This document shows positions 1-8,939 of a stretch of 64,000 nt of DNA, piece by piece. A program made the position numbers and the translations under genes. The DNA lies in contig CAWGJS010000008.1 in NCBI GenBank assembly GCA_963822955.1, positions 868,001 to 932,000 of the forward strand, read 5' to 3'. Each line of letters starts with the position of its first letter. The stretch's first letter is position 1. The notes beneath the pieces were generated by a model. The model saw only the letters and a list, made by a program, of their open reading frames with translations, did not search any database and was not told where the DNA came from. Source of the DNA: JAJYUU01 sp963822955. Its GTDB lineage: Bacteria; Actinomycetota; Actinomycetes; Streptosporangiales; Streptosporangiaceae.

Positions 1-893
1 TCGTAGGTGATGCTGATGCCCATAGCTGGGTCGGGCTCCGCCGGGACGTCAAATCCCATCGCCCGCGCGACGTCCTGGAAGCAGGAGAACCCGGCGCGCA
101 GGCAGAGCCGGGCTGGCACCACCGGTGCCGTCGATGGATTCAGCGCGAGCATCAGCGCCGCCGAGTCGAGCACGCACAGCAGCGAGGTCACCCAGGACGA
201 CAGCGGCTTGGGTGACCGGAACCAGACCAGCGGCAGGTACGTAGTGTGGCTCTCGCCGACGTCAGCAGCCCAGGTCTCCCAGCTTGCATACAGGTCAGGC
301 AGCGTGTTCACGGTGGAGACGCCGGAGCCGAGCGCGTAGTGGGTGCGCGCGAGCAGCTCGGGTCCCCAGCTCGGAAAGCCCGCCCTGGCGTTCAGCAGCG
401 CGACCCCGTTCTCCCGCCTGCTGAAAGCCGAGTACAGGGTAGGCAGGTAGGCGATCTGGAGCGTGACGGTGATGATCCCGGTCAGCGATGCGATGTCCAG
501 GATGGCCTCCTGCAGCCCGCCCTTCGCCCCATACGAGCCGATCTCCCAGAGGCCGGGCCCGGCGAGCCGGAAGGCGCTGGTAATACCGCCGTGAACGAGC
601 GGCCAGAAGATCAGCGAGAAGCCGATGAAGAGAATCCCCAGCCAGGCGGCGATCTGGGCCAGGAGCAGGGCGGCGGCGTGGGTAGCCAGGATGCGGTCGC
701 GCCTGCGGTAACTGCGGATGGGGCGGGTGATCAGTACGTACACAGCATTGACGACCTGATCGACGCGCCTGGTCAGCCAGCTGGCCACCGACCGCGGCAC
801 GATCAGCGTGCCGATGACGCTTCCTGCCGCCGTGGCGACAAGCAGCACCCCGACGGCCGCGGCCAGATAACGTGCGGCCAGCGGAACGACCAT
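1..893 (-). CDS. Integral membrane protein of unknown function, 3' end outside window
   Basis: An open frame of about 297 codons runs leftward from an ATG at 893 and is cut by the window start. A GAGGAG Shine-Dalgarno lies about 4 nt before the ATG, which fixes the start. The N-terminal 30 residues form a hydrophobic segment, followed by a basic stretch with several Arg (residues about 37-70) and a second strongly hydrophobic segment (about 72-100). Later residues look amphipathic and end in another hydrophobic patch. I do not recognise a catalytic motif. The layout (membrane anchor, basic cytoplasmic loop, second membrane segment) would fit a channel-like or sensor membrane protein, but this is only a guess. 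Confidence 0.7.
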   Translation of the reverse strand, partial: MVVPLAARYLAAAVGVLLVATAAGSVIGTLIVPRSVASWLTRRVDQVVNAVYVLITRPIRSYRRRDRILATHAAALLLAQIAAWLGILFIGFSLIFWPLVHGGITSAFRLAGPGLWEIGSYGAKGGLQEAILDIASLTGIITVTLQIAYLPTLYSAFSRRENGVALLNARAGFPSWGPELLARTHYALGSGVSTVNTLPDLYASWETWAADVGESHTTYLPLVWFRSPKPLSSWVTSLLCVLDSAALMLALNPSTAPVVPARLCLRAGFSCFQDVARAMGFDVPAEPDPAMGISITY

Positions 894-1013
894 ATTTCTC
901 CTCGTGCCGGATAACGCTGGTCAGTACCCACGGCGCGGCGGCAGACTAGCGCAGCAGCGCGGGTCAGCTTGCAACGCCTGGCCTGGCACTTCAGATTCCG
1001 GCGCCGGGCAAGA

Positions 1014-2060
1014 TCAGTCGGCGGCGAACTCGGCGCGCACCCCGAGCAGCCGCACCGGCCTCCTGCCCGTGAATAGCTCGAGCGCGGCCAGCGCCGCCGC
1101 CTCGATCACTGCGGCCGCCAGCTCTCCTTCCTGCGCTGCCGTGACCGGCGCCGCAAGCGGCACACCGTGCGTGCTCGTGAAGAACGGCTGATAGCGGACC
1201 TTCACGACGACTCGCACGGCCGGACGGCCCTCTGCCGCGACGTCCTGGGCGACCCGCCGGGCGAGCGCAGCGACCTCGGCGCGGACCTGTTCCCAGTCCT
1301 CGATGTCCCGCTGAAAGGTGACCTCACGCCCGCGCGAGCGCGGCAGGTACGGCTCGGCGGACACCTGCGACGGGTCAAGGCCGCGAGCGGTCTGCACTAG
1401 CCACGGCCCGATCGTCGGGCCGAACCGCCCGGCCACCAGAGCGACATCGGCCGTGGCCAGGTCGGAGACCGTATGGACGCCCAGCTCCGCCAGCTTGCTG
1501 GCGGTCTTGGCGCCGACGCCCCACAGCGCACTGACGGGCTCACCGCCGAGCACCTCGAACCAGGTCTGGTGGGTCAGCCGGAAGACGCCGGCCGGCTTGC
1601 CGAAACCGGTGGCCAGCTTGGCTTGCAGCTTGTTCTCGCCGATGCCGACGGTGCTGTCCAGCTGCGTGGCCGCCTTGATGCGCTCCTGCACCTGGCGCGC
1701 GAAGCCCTCTGGATCGGCGGTGTCCACGGCGAGGAACGCCTCGTCCCAGCCCATCACCTCGGTCACCGCGCCGAGGCTGCGCAGCGCCGTCATGACCTCA
1801 TCCGACACTGCCTCGTACGAAGCACGGTCCACCGCGAGGAACACGCAGTCCGGGCAGCGCCGCGCCGCGGTCCGCAGCGGCAGGCCCGAATGCACGCCGA
1901 ACGCGCGTGCCTCATACGACGCGGTCGCCACCACGCCCCGCTTGGCCGGGTCACCGTCGCCGCCGACGACGACGGGGAGGCCGCGCAGTTCCGGCCGCCG
2001 CAGCACCTCGACAGCGGCGATGAACTGGTCCAGGTCGGCATGCAGTACCCAGGCGGTCAC
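1014..2060 (-). CDS. dinB2: Y-family DNA polymerase IV, DinB2-type
   Basis: This 348-residue translesion polymerase has the Y-family palm metal ligands Asp9 and the GWDEAF motif (Asp106, Glu107). The finger region GGDGDP, the helix-hairpin-helix region LWGVGAKTASKLAELG and the little-finger segment RSRGREVTF are also present. From memory it matches mycobacterial DinB2 (short, near 350 aa) better than DinB1. It ends at the little-finger domain with no C-terminal beta-clamp-binding peptide, as in DinB2. The residue after DQF (Ile14) occupies the steric-gate position that is Tyr or Phe in most Y-family enzymes and Leu in mycobacterial DinB2. It is transcribed alone, convergent with nothing and divergent from the deacylase gene. 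Confidence 0.92.
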   Translation of the reverse strand: MTAWVLHADLDQFIAAVEVLRRPELRGLPVVVGGDGDPAKRGVVATASYEARAFGVHSGLPLRTAARRCPDCVFLAVDRASYEAVSDEVMTALRSLGAVTEVMGWDEAFLAVDTADPEGFARQVQERIKAATQLDSTVGIGENKLQAKLATGFGKPAGVFRLTHQTWFEVLGGEPVSALWGVGAKTASKLAELGVHTVSDLATADVALVAGRFGPTIGPWLVQTARGLDPSQVSAEPYLPRSRGREVTFQRDIEDWEQVRAEVAALARRVAQDVAAEGRPAVRVVVKVRYQPFFTSTHGVPLAAPVTAAQEGELAAAVIEAAALAALELFTGRRPVRLLGVRAEFAAD

Positions 2061-2110
2061 GGCTCTAGTCTTACGGCTGGCTGGCCGGGCCGGACACTAA
2101 GCTCGCGGAT

Positions 2111-2593
2111 GTGGCGGCCCGAGGCGGAACGCGAGCGACCGACGCGCTGGCCAGGCTCGGCATCGCGCACTCCATCCACCGCTATCAGCATGACCCGCGC
2201 CACCCGTCCTTCGGGCAGGAGGCGAGTGAGGCGCTCGGCGTGCCGGCTGCCAGGGTGTTCAAGACGCTGATCGCTGATGTCGACGGGCAGCTGACGGTGG
2301 CCGTCGTGCCGGTGTCGGGCAGCCTCGACCTCAAGGCGCTTGCGGCCGCGGTGGGCGGCAAGAAGGCAGCCATGGCGGACCCGGCTCATGCAGAAAAGGC
2401 ATCAGGCTACGTAACGGGCGGCATCGCGCCACTCGGGCTCCGCAGGCAGCTGCCGGTGGTGGTCGATGAGACCGCGCTGGGCTATCCGACCGTCTTCTGC
2501 AGCGCGGGCCAGCGTGGAATGGAAATCGAGCTGGCGCCGGCTGACCTGGTCGCGGCCGCAGGTGCGAGCACCGCGCCGATCGCGCGCGACTGA
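2111..2593 (+). CDS. ybaK: YbaK/EbsC-type aminoacyl-tRNA deacylase
   Basis: A 160-residue protein of the YbaK/ProX editing family, which hydrolyses mischarged aminoacyl-tRNA (typically Cys-tRNA-Pro) in trans. The family features visible are FKTLIADVDG, the catalytic-lysine region GGKKAAMADPAHAEKASGYV, GGIAPLG and the C-terminal IELAPADL. Length is normal for the family. The GTG at 2111 is used as start because it gives the full fold. An ATG overlaps it in another frame and is not coding. It is divergent from the DinB2 gene, with a short gap of about 50 bp that must hold both promoters. Confidence 0.9.
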   Translation: MAARGGTRATDALARLGIAHSIHRYQHDPRHPSFGQEASEALGVPAARVFKTLIADVDGQLTVAVVPVSGSLDLKALAAAVGGKKAAMADPAHAEKASGYVTGGIAPLGLRRQLPVVVDETALGYPTVFCSAGQRGMEIELAPADLVAAAGASTAPIARD

Positions 2594-2714
2594 CGCCCGT
2601 CACGATTAAACCGTCACGATTCTGCCCGGAACGGTCTGGCCCGCGTCTGCGCTGCGCTCTACAGTCACATGAAAGTGCTTGTGCCCGCCTAGCCCCGTCA
2701 GCGAGGAGCACGCG

Positions 2715-4247
2715 ATGGCCGCTGCCGATGTCACATACGACGGATCGCTCGCCATCCAGGAGAAGGCCAAGCTGCGCCGCGTCCTCGGCCGGCTCGACCT
2801 GGTGTTGTTCACGGCATGTGCGATCGTCGGCCTGGACAGTGTGGCGTACGCCGCCGAGGCGGGCGCGCAGGCGATCACCTGGCTGGTGATATCGCTGGTG
2901 GTGTTCCTGATCCCGTACGGCATGCTCACCGCGGAGCTCGGCTCGGCCTTCCCGGTCGAGGGCGGGCCGTACGAATGGGCGAGAATGGCATTCGGCCGTC
3001 CGGCCGGAGCGGTCACCGCAATCCTGTACTGGCTGTCGAACCCGCTGTGGGTGGGCGGCACGCTGAGCGCGGCCACCATCGCCTCGCTGAACGCCTTCGT
3101 GCTGACTAAGCCGATGAGCACCGCATGGGAGATAGTGGTCGGCCTCGCGTTCATCTGGGTGACCGTCGCCATCGCGATCATCGCGTTCCGGATCGGCAAG
3201 TGGGGCCCGAACATCGGCACGTTCGTGAAGATGGCCGTGGTGGTGATCTTCACCATGCTGTTCATCTCCTACCTGGTCAAGCACGGCAGGCCGGCCGGCG
3301 CCTCGACGATGGGCGATCTGAAGCCGTCGCTGGACGGGTTCCTCACCGCGATCGGGATCCTGGTGTTCCTGTGGGTCGGCTTCGAGCTCTCCAACGGCGC
3401 GTCTGAGGAGATGCGCAACCCGAAGCGGGACGTCCCGAGGATGATCGTGCAGTCAGGCGTCATCGCGGCGGTCCTCTACGGACTGGTGATTATCGGCATC
3501 ATCCTGGTGATCCCGAGCGCGAAGCTGTCAGGGGTGAGCGGCTTCGTCGACGCCTACACCGCGGTATCCAGTGGCGTGCTGCATTCGCACCCGCTGAACG
3601 TGTTGTTCGCCGTGCTGGTGATCCTGACCCTGGTCGGCAGCGGCTCGGTCTGGCTCGAGGGCGCTGACCGGACGCAGGCGATCGCCGCGCTGGACGGCGC
3701 CGCGCCCTCGTGGATGGGCAGGTTCACCAGCTTCGGCACTCCGATCGCGGTGAACCTGTCGTCGGGCGTCGTCGCGTCGGTGATGTGCGTGCTCGTGCTG
3801 CTGGTGACCAAGGGCAGCCTGGCGAGTTTCTTCGCCGTGATGCTGGCGCTGACGATCTCCAGCACCACGCTGAGCTACATCTTCATCTTCCCGGCGCTGA
3901 CCATCCTGCGCCGGAAGTACCCGAACGCCGATCGGCCGTACCGGGTACCGGGCGGAGCGCTCGGCGCATGGGCGGCAGTCATCATCACCGAGCTGTTCGT
4001 CATCGTCACGGTGATCACCCTGGTGTGGCCGGGCGGGATCAACGCGATGTTCGGGCAGAGCTACTCGGTCGAAGCGAGCTGGGGCGTCTCCAGGACATTC
4101 TTCGAGGTCGTGACCCTGGGTTCGCTGCTGGTCATGGTGGCGCTAGGACTGGCGTTCTGGCGGCTCGGTGAGCAGAAGCGAAGGGCTGGCCTGGTCGGCA
4201 TCGCCGTCTCGGCAGGCGATCCCGGGCTGCCGGACCCGGAGAACTGA
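2715..4247 (+). CDS. APC-family amino-acid permease
   Basis: About 510 residues with roughly 12 hydrophobic segments, beginning with the APC signature region around FTACAIVGLDSVAYAAEAGA and the conserved GGPYEWAR segment in the second helical pair. The chosen start at 2715 has GAGGAG six nt upstream; an in-frame ATG 12 codons earlier has no ribosome site. It sits in the cytoplasmic membrane and probably imports or exchanges an amino acid. Its stop shares one base with the start of the next gene (TGATG), so the two are translationally coupled. The neighbour acts on guanidino compounds, which suggests an arginine-type or methylarginine-type substrate, but the sequence alone does not show this. 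Confidence 0.88.
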   Translation: MAAADVTYDGSLAIQEKAKLRRVLGRLDLVLFTACAIVGLDSVAYAAEAGAQAITWLVISLVVFLIPYGMLTAELGSAFPVEGGPYEWARMAFGRPAGAVTAILYWLSNPLWVGGTLSAATIASLNAFVLTKPMSTAWEIVVGLAFIWVTVAIAIIAFRIGKWGPNIGTFVKMAVVVIFTMLFISYLVKHGRPAGASTMGDLKPSLDGFLTAIGILVFLWVGFELSNGASEEMRNPKRDVPRMIVQSGVIAAVLYGLVIIGIILVIPSAKLSGVSGFVDAYTAVSSGVLHSHPLNVLFAVLVILTLVGSGSVWLEGADRTQAIAALDGAAPSWMGRFTSFGTPIAVNLSSGVVASVMCVLVLLVTKGSLASFFAVMLALTISSTTLSYIFIFPALTILRRKYPNADRPYRVPGGALGAWAAVIITELFVIVTVITLVWPGGINAMFGQSYSVEASWGVSRTFFEVVTLGSLLVMVALGLAFWRLGEQKRRAGLVGIAVSAGDPGLPDPEN

Positions 4248-5107
4248 TGGAGCCGCAACCGCGGTTCGGCGTCCGGTCGATGGTGGCGCCGCTGCGGCGG
4301 GTGCTGGTGCGCCGTCCGGCGACGATGGGTGACTTCGCCGGTGCGGACTGGCGCGCGCCGGATCCTGACCTGCTCGGCCGGCAACATGATCAGTTTTGCC
4401 AGCTGCTGGCTGACCTCGGCAGTGACGTCGAGGTGGCCGCTGCGGCTGACGAGATGGTCGACGCCACCTACGTCCGCGATCCGGGCATGGTCACGGGCCG
4501 CGGCGCTGTGCTGTTCCAGATGGTCAAGCCAGCCAGGGCGGCCGAGCCGCCGTTGCTCGGCACAGCGCTCGAGGCGGCCGGGGTCCCGGTCGTCGCGGAG
4601 TTGTCCGGTCTGGCCAGGGCCGATGGCGGTGACATCATCTGGCTGGACGAGCGCACGCTTCTGGTCGGCCGCAGTTACCGCACCAACGCCGCTGGCGTGC
4701 ATCAGCTGCGGGAGATCCTCGCGGCTGAGGATGTTGTCGTAGCTTCTGCCGACATGCCGCATGACCGCGGTCCGGAGCACGTGCTACACCTGATGTCGGT
4801 CATCTCGCCGGTAGCCGATGACGTGGCCGTGGTGTACCCGCCGCTCGCACCGGTCCCGCTCATGGAAGAGCTGGCCGCGCGAAACGTGCGCGTCATCGAG
4901 GTACCGGCAGCGGAGTACGAGACGATGGCGTGCAACGTGCTTGCGGTGCGGCCGGGAGTGGTCGTGATGCTGGACGGCAACCCGCAGACGCGCGCCGCGC
5001 TCACCCGGGCCGGCTGCGAAGTCCACGTGTATGACGGCTCGGAAATCTCGCTCAAGGGCGACGGCGGCCCGACATGCCTGACCGCGCCGATCCTGCGTTC
5101 CGCCTAG
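4247..5107 (+). CDS. DDAH/arginine deiminase-superfamily amidinohydrolase
   Basis: A 286-residue pentein-fold enzyme. It has the family landmarks YVRDPGMV, ADGGDIIWLD, the histidine segment VLHLMSV (His181) and the C-terminal nucleophile in GGPTCLTAP (Cys277). This set is typical of dimethylarginine dimethylaminohydrolases and related amidinotransferase-fold hydrolases, which cleave guanidino groups through a covalent Cys intermediate. It overlaps the upstream permease by one base. Its stop codon and that of the convergent GH15 gene lie in one CTAG palindrome (5104-5107), so the two genes overlap tail to tail by four bases with no room for a separate terminator. Exact substrate (methylarginine, arginine or agmatine-like) is not resolvable here. 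Confidence 0.85.
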   Translation: MEPQPRFGVRSMVAPLRRVLVRRPATMGDFAGADWRAPDPDLLGRQHDQFCQLLADLGSDVEVAAAADEMVDATYVRDPGMVTGRGAVLFQMVKPARAAEPPLLGTALEAAGVPVVAELSGLARADGGDIIWLDERTLLVGRSYRTNAAGVHQLREILAAEDVVVASADMPHDRGPEHVLHLMSVISPVADDVAVVYPPLAPVPLMEELAARNVRVIEVPAAEYETMACNVLAVRPGVVVMLDGNPQTRAALTRAGCEVHVYDGSEISLKGDGGPTCLTAPILRSA

Positions 5108-7200
5108 AAGTCGGCGTCGTCGCGGAAGCCGAGCCGCTCGCTGCGCCGCAGGGTCCTTTCGAGGGTGCGGTGCCCCGGTCCTTCCGAGGCACCGGCCAGC
5201 GCCAGCCGGGCTTCCTCTTCGTCGTGCTCGATGACGTGCATCACCGCGTTGATCAGCGCCAGGTGCGTGAATGCCTGCGGGAAGTTACCCAGGTGCCGGC
5301 CCGAGCTGGCCTCGATCTCCTCCGCGTACAGCAGCAGCGGGCTGGCATAGGAGAGCACCTTCTCGCACAGGTCCCTGGCGCGGTGGTGCTCGCCGATCTC
5401 GGCCAGCGCAGATACCAGCCAGAACGAGCAGATCGTGAAGGTGCCTTCCTTGCCGGACAGGCCGTCGTCGGTCTGCGAGACCTTGTAGCGGAGGACCAGG
5501 CCGTCGTCGCTGAGCTCGTCGGCGATAGCCAGCACGGTAGCGCGGATCCGCGGATCGTCCGGCGGCAGGAACCGCAGCAGCGGCATCAGCAGGAGGGACG
5601 CATCGAGCGCCGTCGTCTCGTAGTGCTGGCAGAACACGCCGCGGTCATCGACGGCGTTCGCGCAGATGTCCGCGTGGATCTCGTCGGCGGCCTGCTGCCA
5701 GCGCCGCGCCGCGTCCAGGTCCTCCCTGATGCGGGCGAGCCGGGCGCCCCGGTCGGCCGCGACCCAGCACATCATCTTCGACGACGTGAAGTGCCTCGGG
5801 CTGCCGCGGACTTCCCAGATGCCGTGGTCAGGCTCACGCCAGTGCTCGAGCGCGCGCTCGACCTGATGCCTGGCCATCTGCCAGACCCGCTCGTCAAGCC
5901 GGTCTCGCGACCGGGTGTGCAAGTAGAGCGAGTCCAGGACGACGCCCCAGACGTCATTCTGCTGCTGCGCGAAGGCGTCATTGCCGGTCCGCACCGGCTG
6001 CGCGCCCTGGTAGCCATGCAGATCCTTCAGCGTGTGCTCGGTCAGGTCGCAGCGGCCGTCGATGCCGTAGACGATGTGCAAGTCACCGCGGTCGCGCTCG
6101 ACCACGTCGGTGAGGAAGGCGAAGTAATCGCTCGCGTCCCAGTCGAAGCCGAGGGTGTACAGCCCCCACAGCGCGAACGTGGCGTCCCGGATCCAGCTGT
6201 AGCGGTAGTCCCAGTTCCGCTCCCCGCCGGGCGTCTCCGGCAGCGACGTGGTCGGTGCCGCGGCGATCGCCCCAGTCGGGGCGAACGTCAGGCCTTTCAG
6301 CGTCAGCGCGCTCCGCGCCAGGTAGTTGCGCCAGCGGTGGTCGGGGAAGTCGCCGCGCGCCAGCCAGTGCTGCCAGTGGTGCGCGGTCCAGACCAGCCGG
6401 CGGTAGGCCTCGTCATAGTCCGTCGGCGGTGCGAGCCTCCCCCAGGAAAGTGCGCAGAACCTGGTCTCGCCCTCGTGCAGCAAGGTGCGGGAACGGGCGC
6501 TAGCCCCCTCGACCCCGATCCTGATGTCGGACGTCAGCGTCAGCGTCAGGTCGCTGTCCGGCGGAGCGATCTCGGCCTGATAATAACCGCGCTCGGTGTG
6601 GTGCCACTGGCCGCGGACGCGGCCGTAGTCGAAGACCGGCTCGCAGTCCATCACCAGCTGCGCGGTGCCGTGCACGCACCGGACCGTCCGCAGCAGGGTG
6701 TGCTCGGCGTCGTAGTCGGTGGGGGGCCTGACGTGCGAACTGCGGCCGGGGTGCTCATGCCGCCACGGCCCCATCAGCAGGCAGTCGCGAACGATAATCC
6801 AGCCCTCGTCGCAATCCCAGCTGGTCTCCACCACCATCGTTCCCGGCAGGTAGCGGCGGTCGGCGGGCTCGGAAATGTTGTCCGGCCCGAACCGGAAGCG
6901 TCCCGCGTCGCGGTCAAGGATCGCGCCGAACACACTTGGACTGTCCATCCGGGGCAGGCACATCCATTCGACTGCCCCGCTCGGCGCGACGAGTGCGGTG
7001 ACCTCGCAATCGGACAGGAACGCATAGTCCGCGATCGGCGGGAACGGCGACGCCGCCGGTCCGACATGATCCCACTTCGGCCGGCCGGGTGGGTATTCCG
7101 GACTGCCCTCAGGTGCGAGCGAGATAGGGATCTCAGTGGCCTCGGCTGGTGCTGCGGCTCGAGGCTGCGCCGCGAATGTCTCCCCGCCCTGGCCGGTCAT
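5104..7200 (-). CDS. GH15 family glycoside hydrolase (glucoamylase/trehalase-like)
   Basis: A 698-residue cytoplasmic GH15 protein (no signal peptide). The N-terminal beta-sandwich includes IADYAFLSDCEVTALVAPSG and CLPRMDSPSVFGAILD. The (alpha/alpha)6 barrel carries GGERNWDYRYSWIRDATF, the general-acid region KEGTFTICSFWLVSALAEIG and the C-terminal HLGNFPQAFTHLALI. This full set is the bacterial trehalase/glucoamylase-like GH15 group, which in actinobacteria often hydrolyses trehalose or maltodextrin. Length matches the family, usually 600-700 aa. It is separated from the next minus-strand gene (AlkB) by about 60 bp. Confidence 0.93.
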   Translation of the reverse strand: MTGQGGETFAAQPRAAAPAEATEIPISLAPEGSPEYPPGRPKWDHVGPAASPFPPIADYAFLSDCEVTALVAPSGAVEWMCLPRMDSPSVFGAILDRDAGRFRFGPDNISEPADRRYLPGTMVVETSWDCDEGWIIVRDCLLMGPWRHEHPGRSSHVRPPTDYDAEHTLLRTVRCVHGTAQLVMDCEPVFDYGRVRGQWHHTERGYYQAEIAPPDSDLTLTLTSDIRIGVEGASARSRTLLHEGETRFCALSWGRLAPPTDYDEAYRRLVWTAHHWQHWLARGDFPDHRWRNYLARSALTLKGLTFAPTGAIAAAPTTSLPETPGGERNWDYRYSWIRDATFALWGLYTLGFDWDASDYFAFLTDVVERDRGDLHIVYGIDGRCDLTEHTLKDLHGYQGAQPVRTGNDAFAQQQNDVWGVVLDSLYLHTRSRDRLDERVWQMARHQVERALEHWREPDHGIWEVRGSPRHFTSSKMMCWVAADRGARLARIREDLDAARRWQQAADEIHADICANAVDDRGVFCQHYETTALDASLLLMPLLRFLPPDDPRIRATVLAIADELSDDGLVLRYKVSQTDDGLSGKEGTFTICSFWLVSALAEIGEHHRARDLCEKVLSYASPLLLYAEEIEASSGRHLGNFPQAFTHLALINAVMHVIEHDEEEARLALAGASEGPGHRTLERTLRRSERLGFRDDADF

Positions 7201-7261
7201 ATCCGCTACTTTGCCCCTGCCCCGCGAAGCCCAACCCTGCGGGCCAGCCGGGCAGCGGGGC

Positions 7262-7888
7262 TTACCGGACGCCGCTCGGGCGGAACTGCACGCTGATCCG
7301 CGGCCCCGTGGGGCGGACCGACTTGGGGATCGCGTGCTGCCAGGTCCGCTGGCAGCTGCCGCCCATCACCAGCAGGTCACCGTGGCCGACATCGTGCCGC
7401 AGCGGCTGGCCGCCGCCGAGCGGACGGAGCAGGAGCGGTCGCGGAGTGCCGAGGGACACGATGGCCACCATGGTGTCCTCCGAGCTACCGCGGCCGATCG
7501 TGTCACCGTGCCAGGCCACGCTGTCCTGGCCGTCCCGGTACAGGCACAAGCCCGCGGTGACGAATGACTCGCCGAGCTCAGCCGCATAGTGCTGGTTCAG
7601 CGCGTCCCTGGCCTCCGTCAGCAGCGGATCGGGCAGCTCCTCGCCCTCGTCGTAGTGGCACAGCAGGCGGGGCACATCGACGACCCGGTCGTACATCCGG
7701 CGGCGTTCCGCACGCCAGGGCACAGTCTCAAGCAGGCAGCTGAACAGCTCGTCAGCGCCACCCAGCCAGCCCGGCAGCACGTCGATCCAGGCTCCGCTGG
7801 CAAGCTCGGTGCGGCGCAGCTGGTCGAGCGGGCCGGGCCCCGGCGGAGCGGCCAGATCCAGCAAGGATGCCTGGAGTGTTCCGTCCAT
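7262..7888 (-). CDS. alkB: AlkB-like 2-oxoglutarate/Fe(II) dioxygenase
   Basis: A 208-residue alkylation-repair dioxygenase. The iron ligands are His and Asp in WHGDTIG and the distal His in RTWQHAIPK. The 2-oxoglutarate-binding arginine is in RISVQFR near the C terminus. The family reaction is oxidative demethylation of N-alkylated bases in DNA or RNA. The N terminus (residues 1-40) is Pro/Gly rich and the fold starts near GAWIDVLPGW. It is read in the same direction as the GH15 gene downstream and may share a transcript with it. Confidence 0.92.
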   Translation of the reverse strand: MDGTLQASLLDLAAPPGPGPLDQLRRTELASGAWIDVLPGWLGGADELFSCLLETVPWRAERRRMYDRVVDVPRLLCHYDEGEELPDPLLTEARDALNQHYAAELGESFVTAGLCLYRDGQDSVAWHGDTIGRGSSEDTMVAIVSLGTPRPLLLRPLGGGQPLRHDVGHGDLLVMGGSCQRTWQHAIPKSVRPTGPRISVQFRPSGVR

Positions 7889-7935
7889 ACGTTCGATCGT
7901 ACGCCAGGTTCCAAATACGTGTTCGCTTCTCGGCC

Positions 7936-8791
7936 TCAGCCAGCCCGATGTAGGTCCAGCAGTACTCGATCCTCGACCGCCCGGTATCCCAGCCGCTGGT
8001 ACAGCGCGTTGCTGGTCGGGTTGGCTAGGTCAGTGAAGAGCACGACCGCGGAGGCTCCGGCCTCGAGGGCGGCCTGGGTGACGGCTGCGGTGACGCCGGC
8101 ACCGTAACCACGCTGGCGGTGACGCCGGCGCGGTGTAGACGCCCGCGACCCGGACGACTCCGGAAGCCTCGCGGGTGCGCCCTGCCATCGCGACCGGCTC
8201 TCCGCCGGCTTCCCACAGCGTCAGGCCCGCGTGACTGAGCCGGTCGTCCACGGTGCGCTCGTTATCCCGGGCCTGGGTGTGGGCCTCCAAGTCGAACGCC
8301 ACCGACCACTCGATCAGTAGCTCGCGGTCAACGGGGCCGGCTACTCGGGCCGCGCCGGGCGGTGCCGGATCCGGCGCCATCAGCCGGTCGAGCCGGTGCA
8401 GTCGCTGGCGCTGCGCGACGGTCGCGCCGCCGCCGGTTGCCTCCGCGCAGGCAGCGCTGAAGGCTGCTTCGTCGTCGCTGGACACGTTCGCGGCGTCCGG
8501 CAGGCCGCCGTCTTCGGCGAGCAGCCTGATCAGGTCCGGTGCCGATCCGCTCGGCAGCACAGGCACCAGGACCGGGAACGGCGGTGTCTGCAGGAACGCT
8601 CCGTCCACCCCGCCGCCGTCGCTGGCGTGCCAGCCATAGCGTTCCGGATCATCACCGAAGGCCGACGGGCCGGCGGCGCGCAGGGTGGCGAGCAGGGTGA
8701 GAGGTACCGTGTGCCGCACCGGGTCCGCGCGGAGCAGACCGCCCGCCATCGCGGCGAATGTGTCGAGGCTGCGGGTGAGCATCCAGGCCAT
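7936..8791 (-). pseudogene. GNAT-family acetyltransferase interrupted by one frameshift
   Basis: The frame starting at 8791 (MAWMLTRSLDTFAAMAGGLL) encodes a roughly 280-residue GNAT protein with an N-terminal extension. At the acetyl-CoA-binding loop the frame is lost: after VAGVYTAPA, one extra base near 8122 shifts reading. In the other frame the expected signature HRQRGYGAGVTAAVTQ follows and the protein continues to VLFTDLANPTSNALYQRLGY, ending with a stop at 7936-7938. Restoring the single base gives a complete N-acetyltransferase. The 14-bp word at 8087-8100 recurs at 8116-8129, right beside the indel, so slippage is possible. Either a sequencing error or a very recent inactivation would explain it. 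Confidence 0.8.
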
Positions 8792-8939
8792 GTCATATGC
8801 TCGCCGCTCCAGGCGGTGCGGCGCGACAGGTTTTGTGGGTGTGAGTCATCGCGCGGCCGCGAGCCAGCGGGCTGCGGCGTGCGAAACAAAGCCCGTTCCC
8901 GGAAGATTGGTTCTGAAGCGGATTTCTGGGGAGGCGGCG

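Noticed and set aside
5074..7296. A 740-codon open frame on the plus strand opposite the GH15 gene
   Set aside because: It is the antisense shadow of a high-GC gene: Arg/Val/Gly-rich, no domain, and the minus-strand frame has all GH15 motifs.
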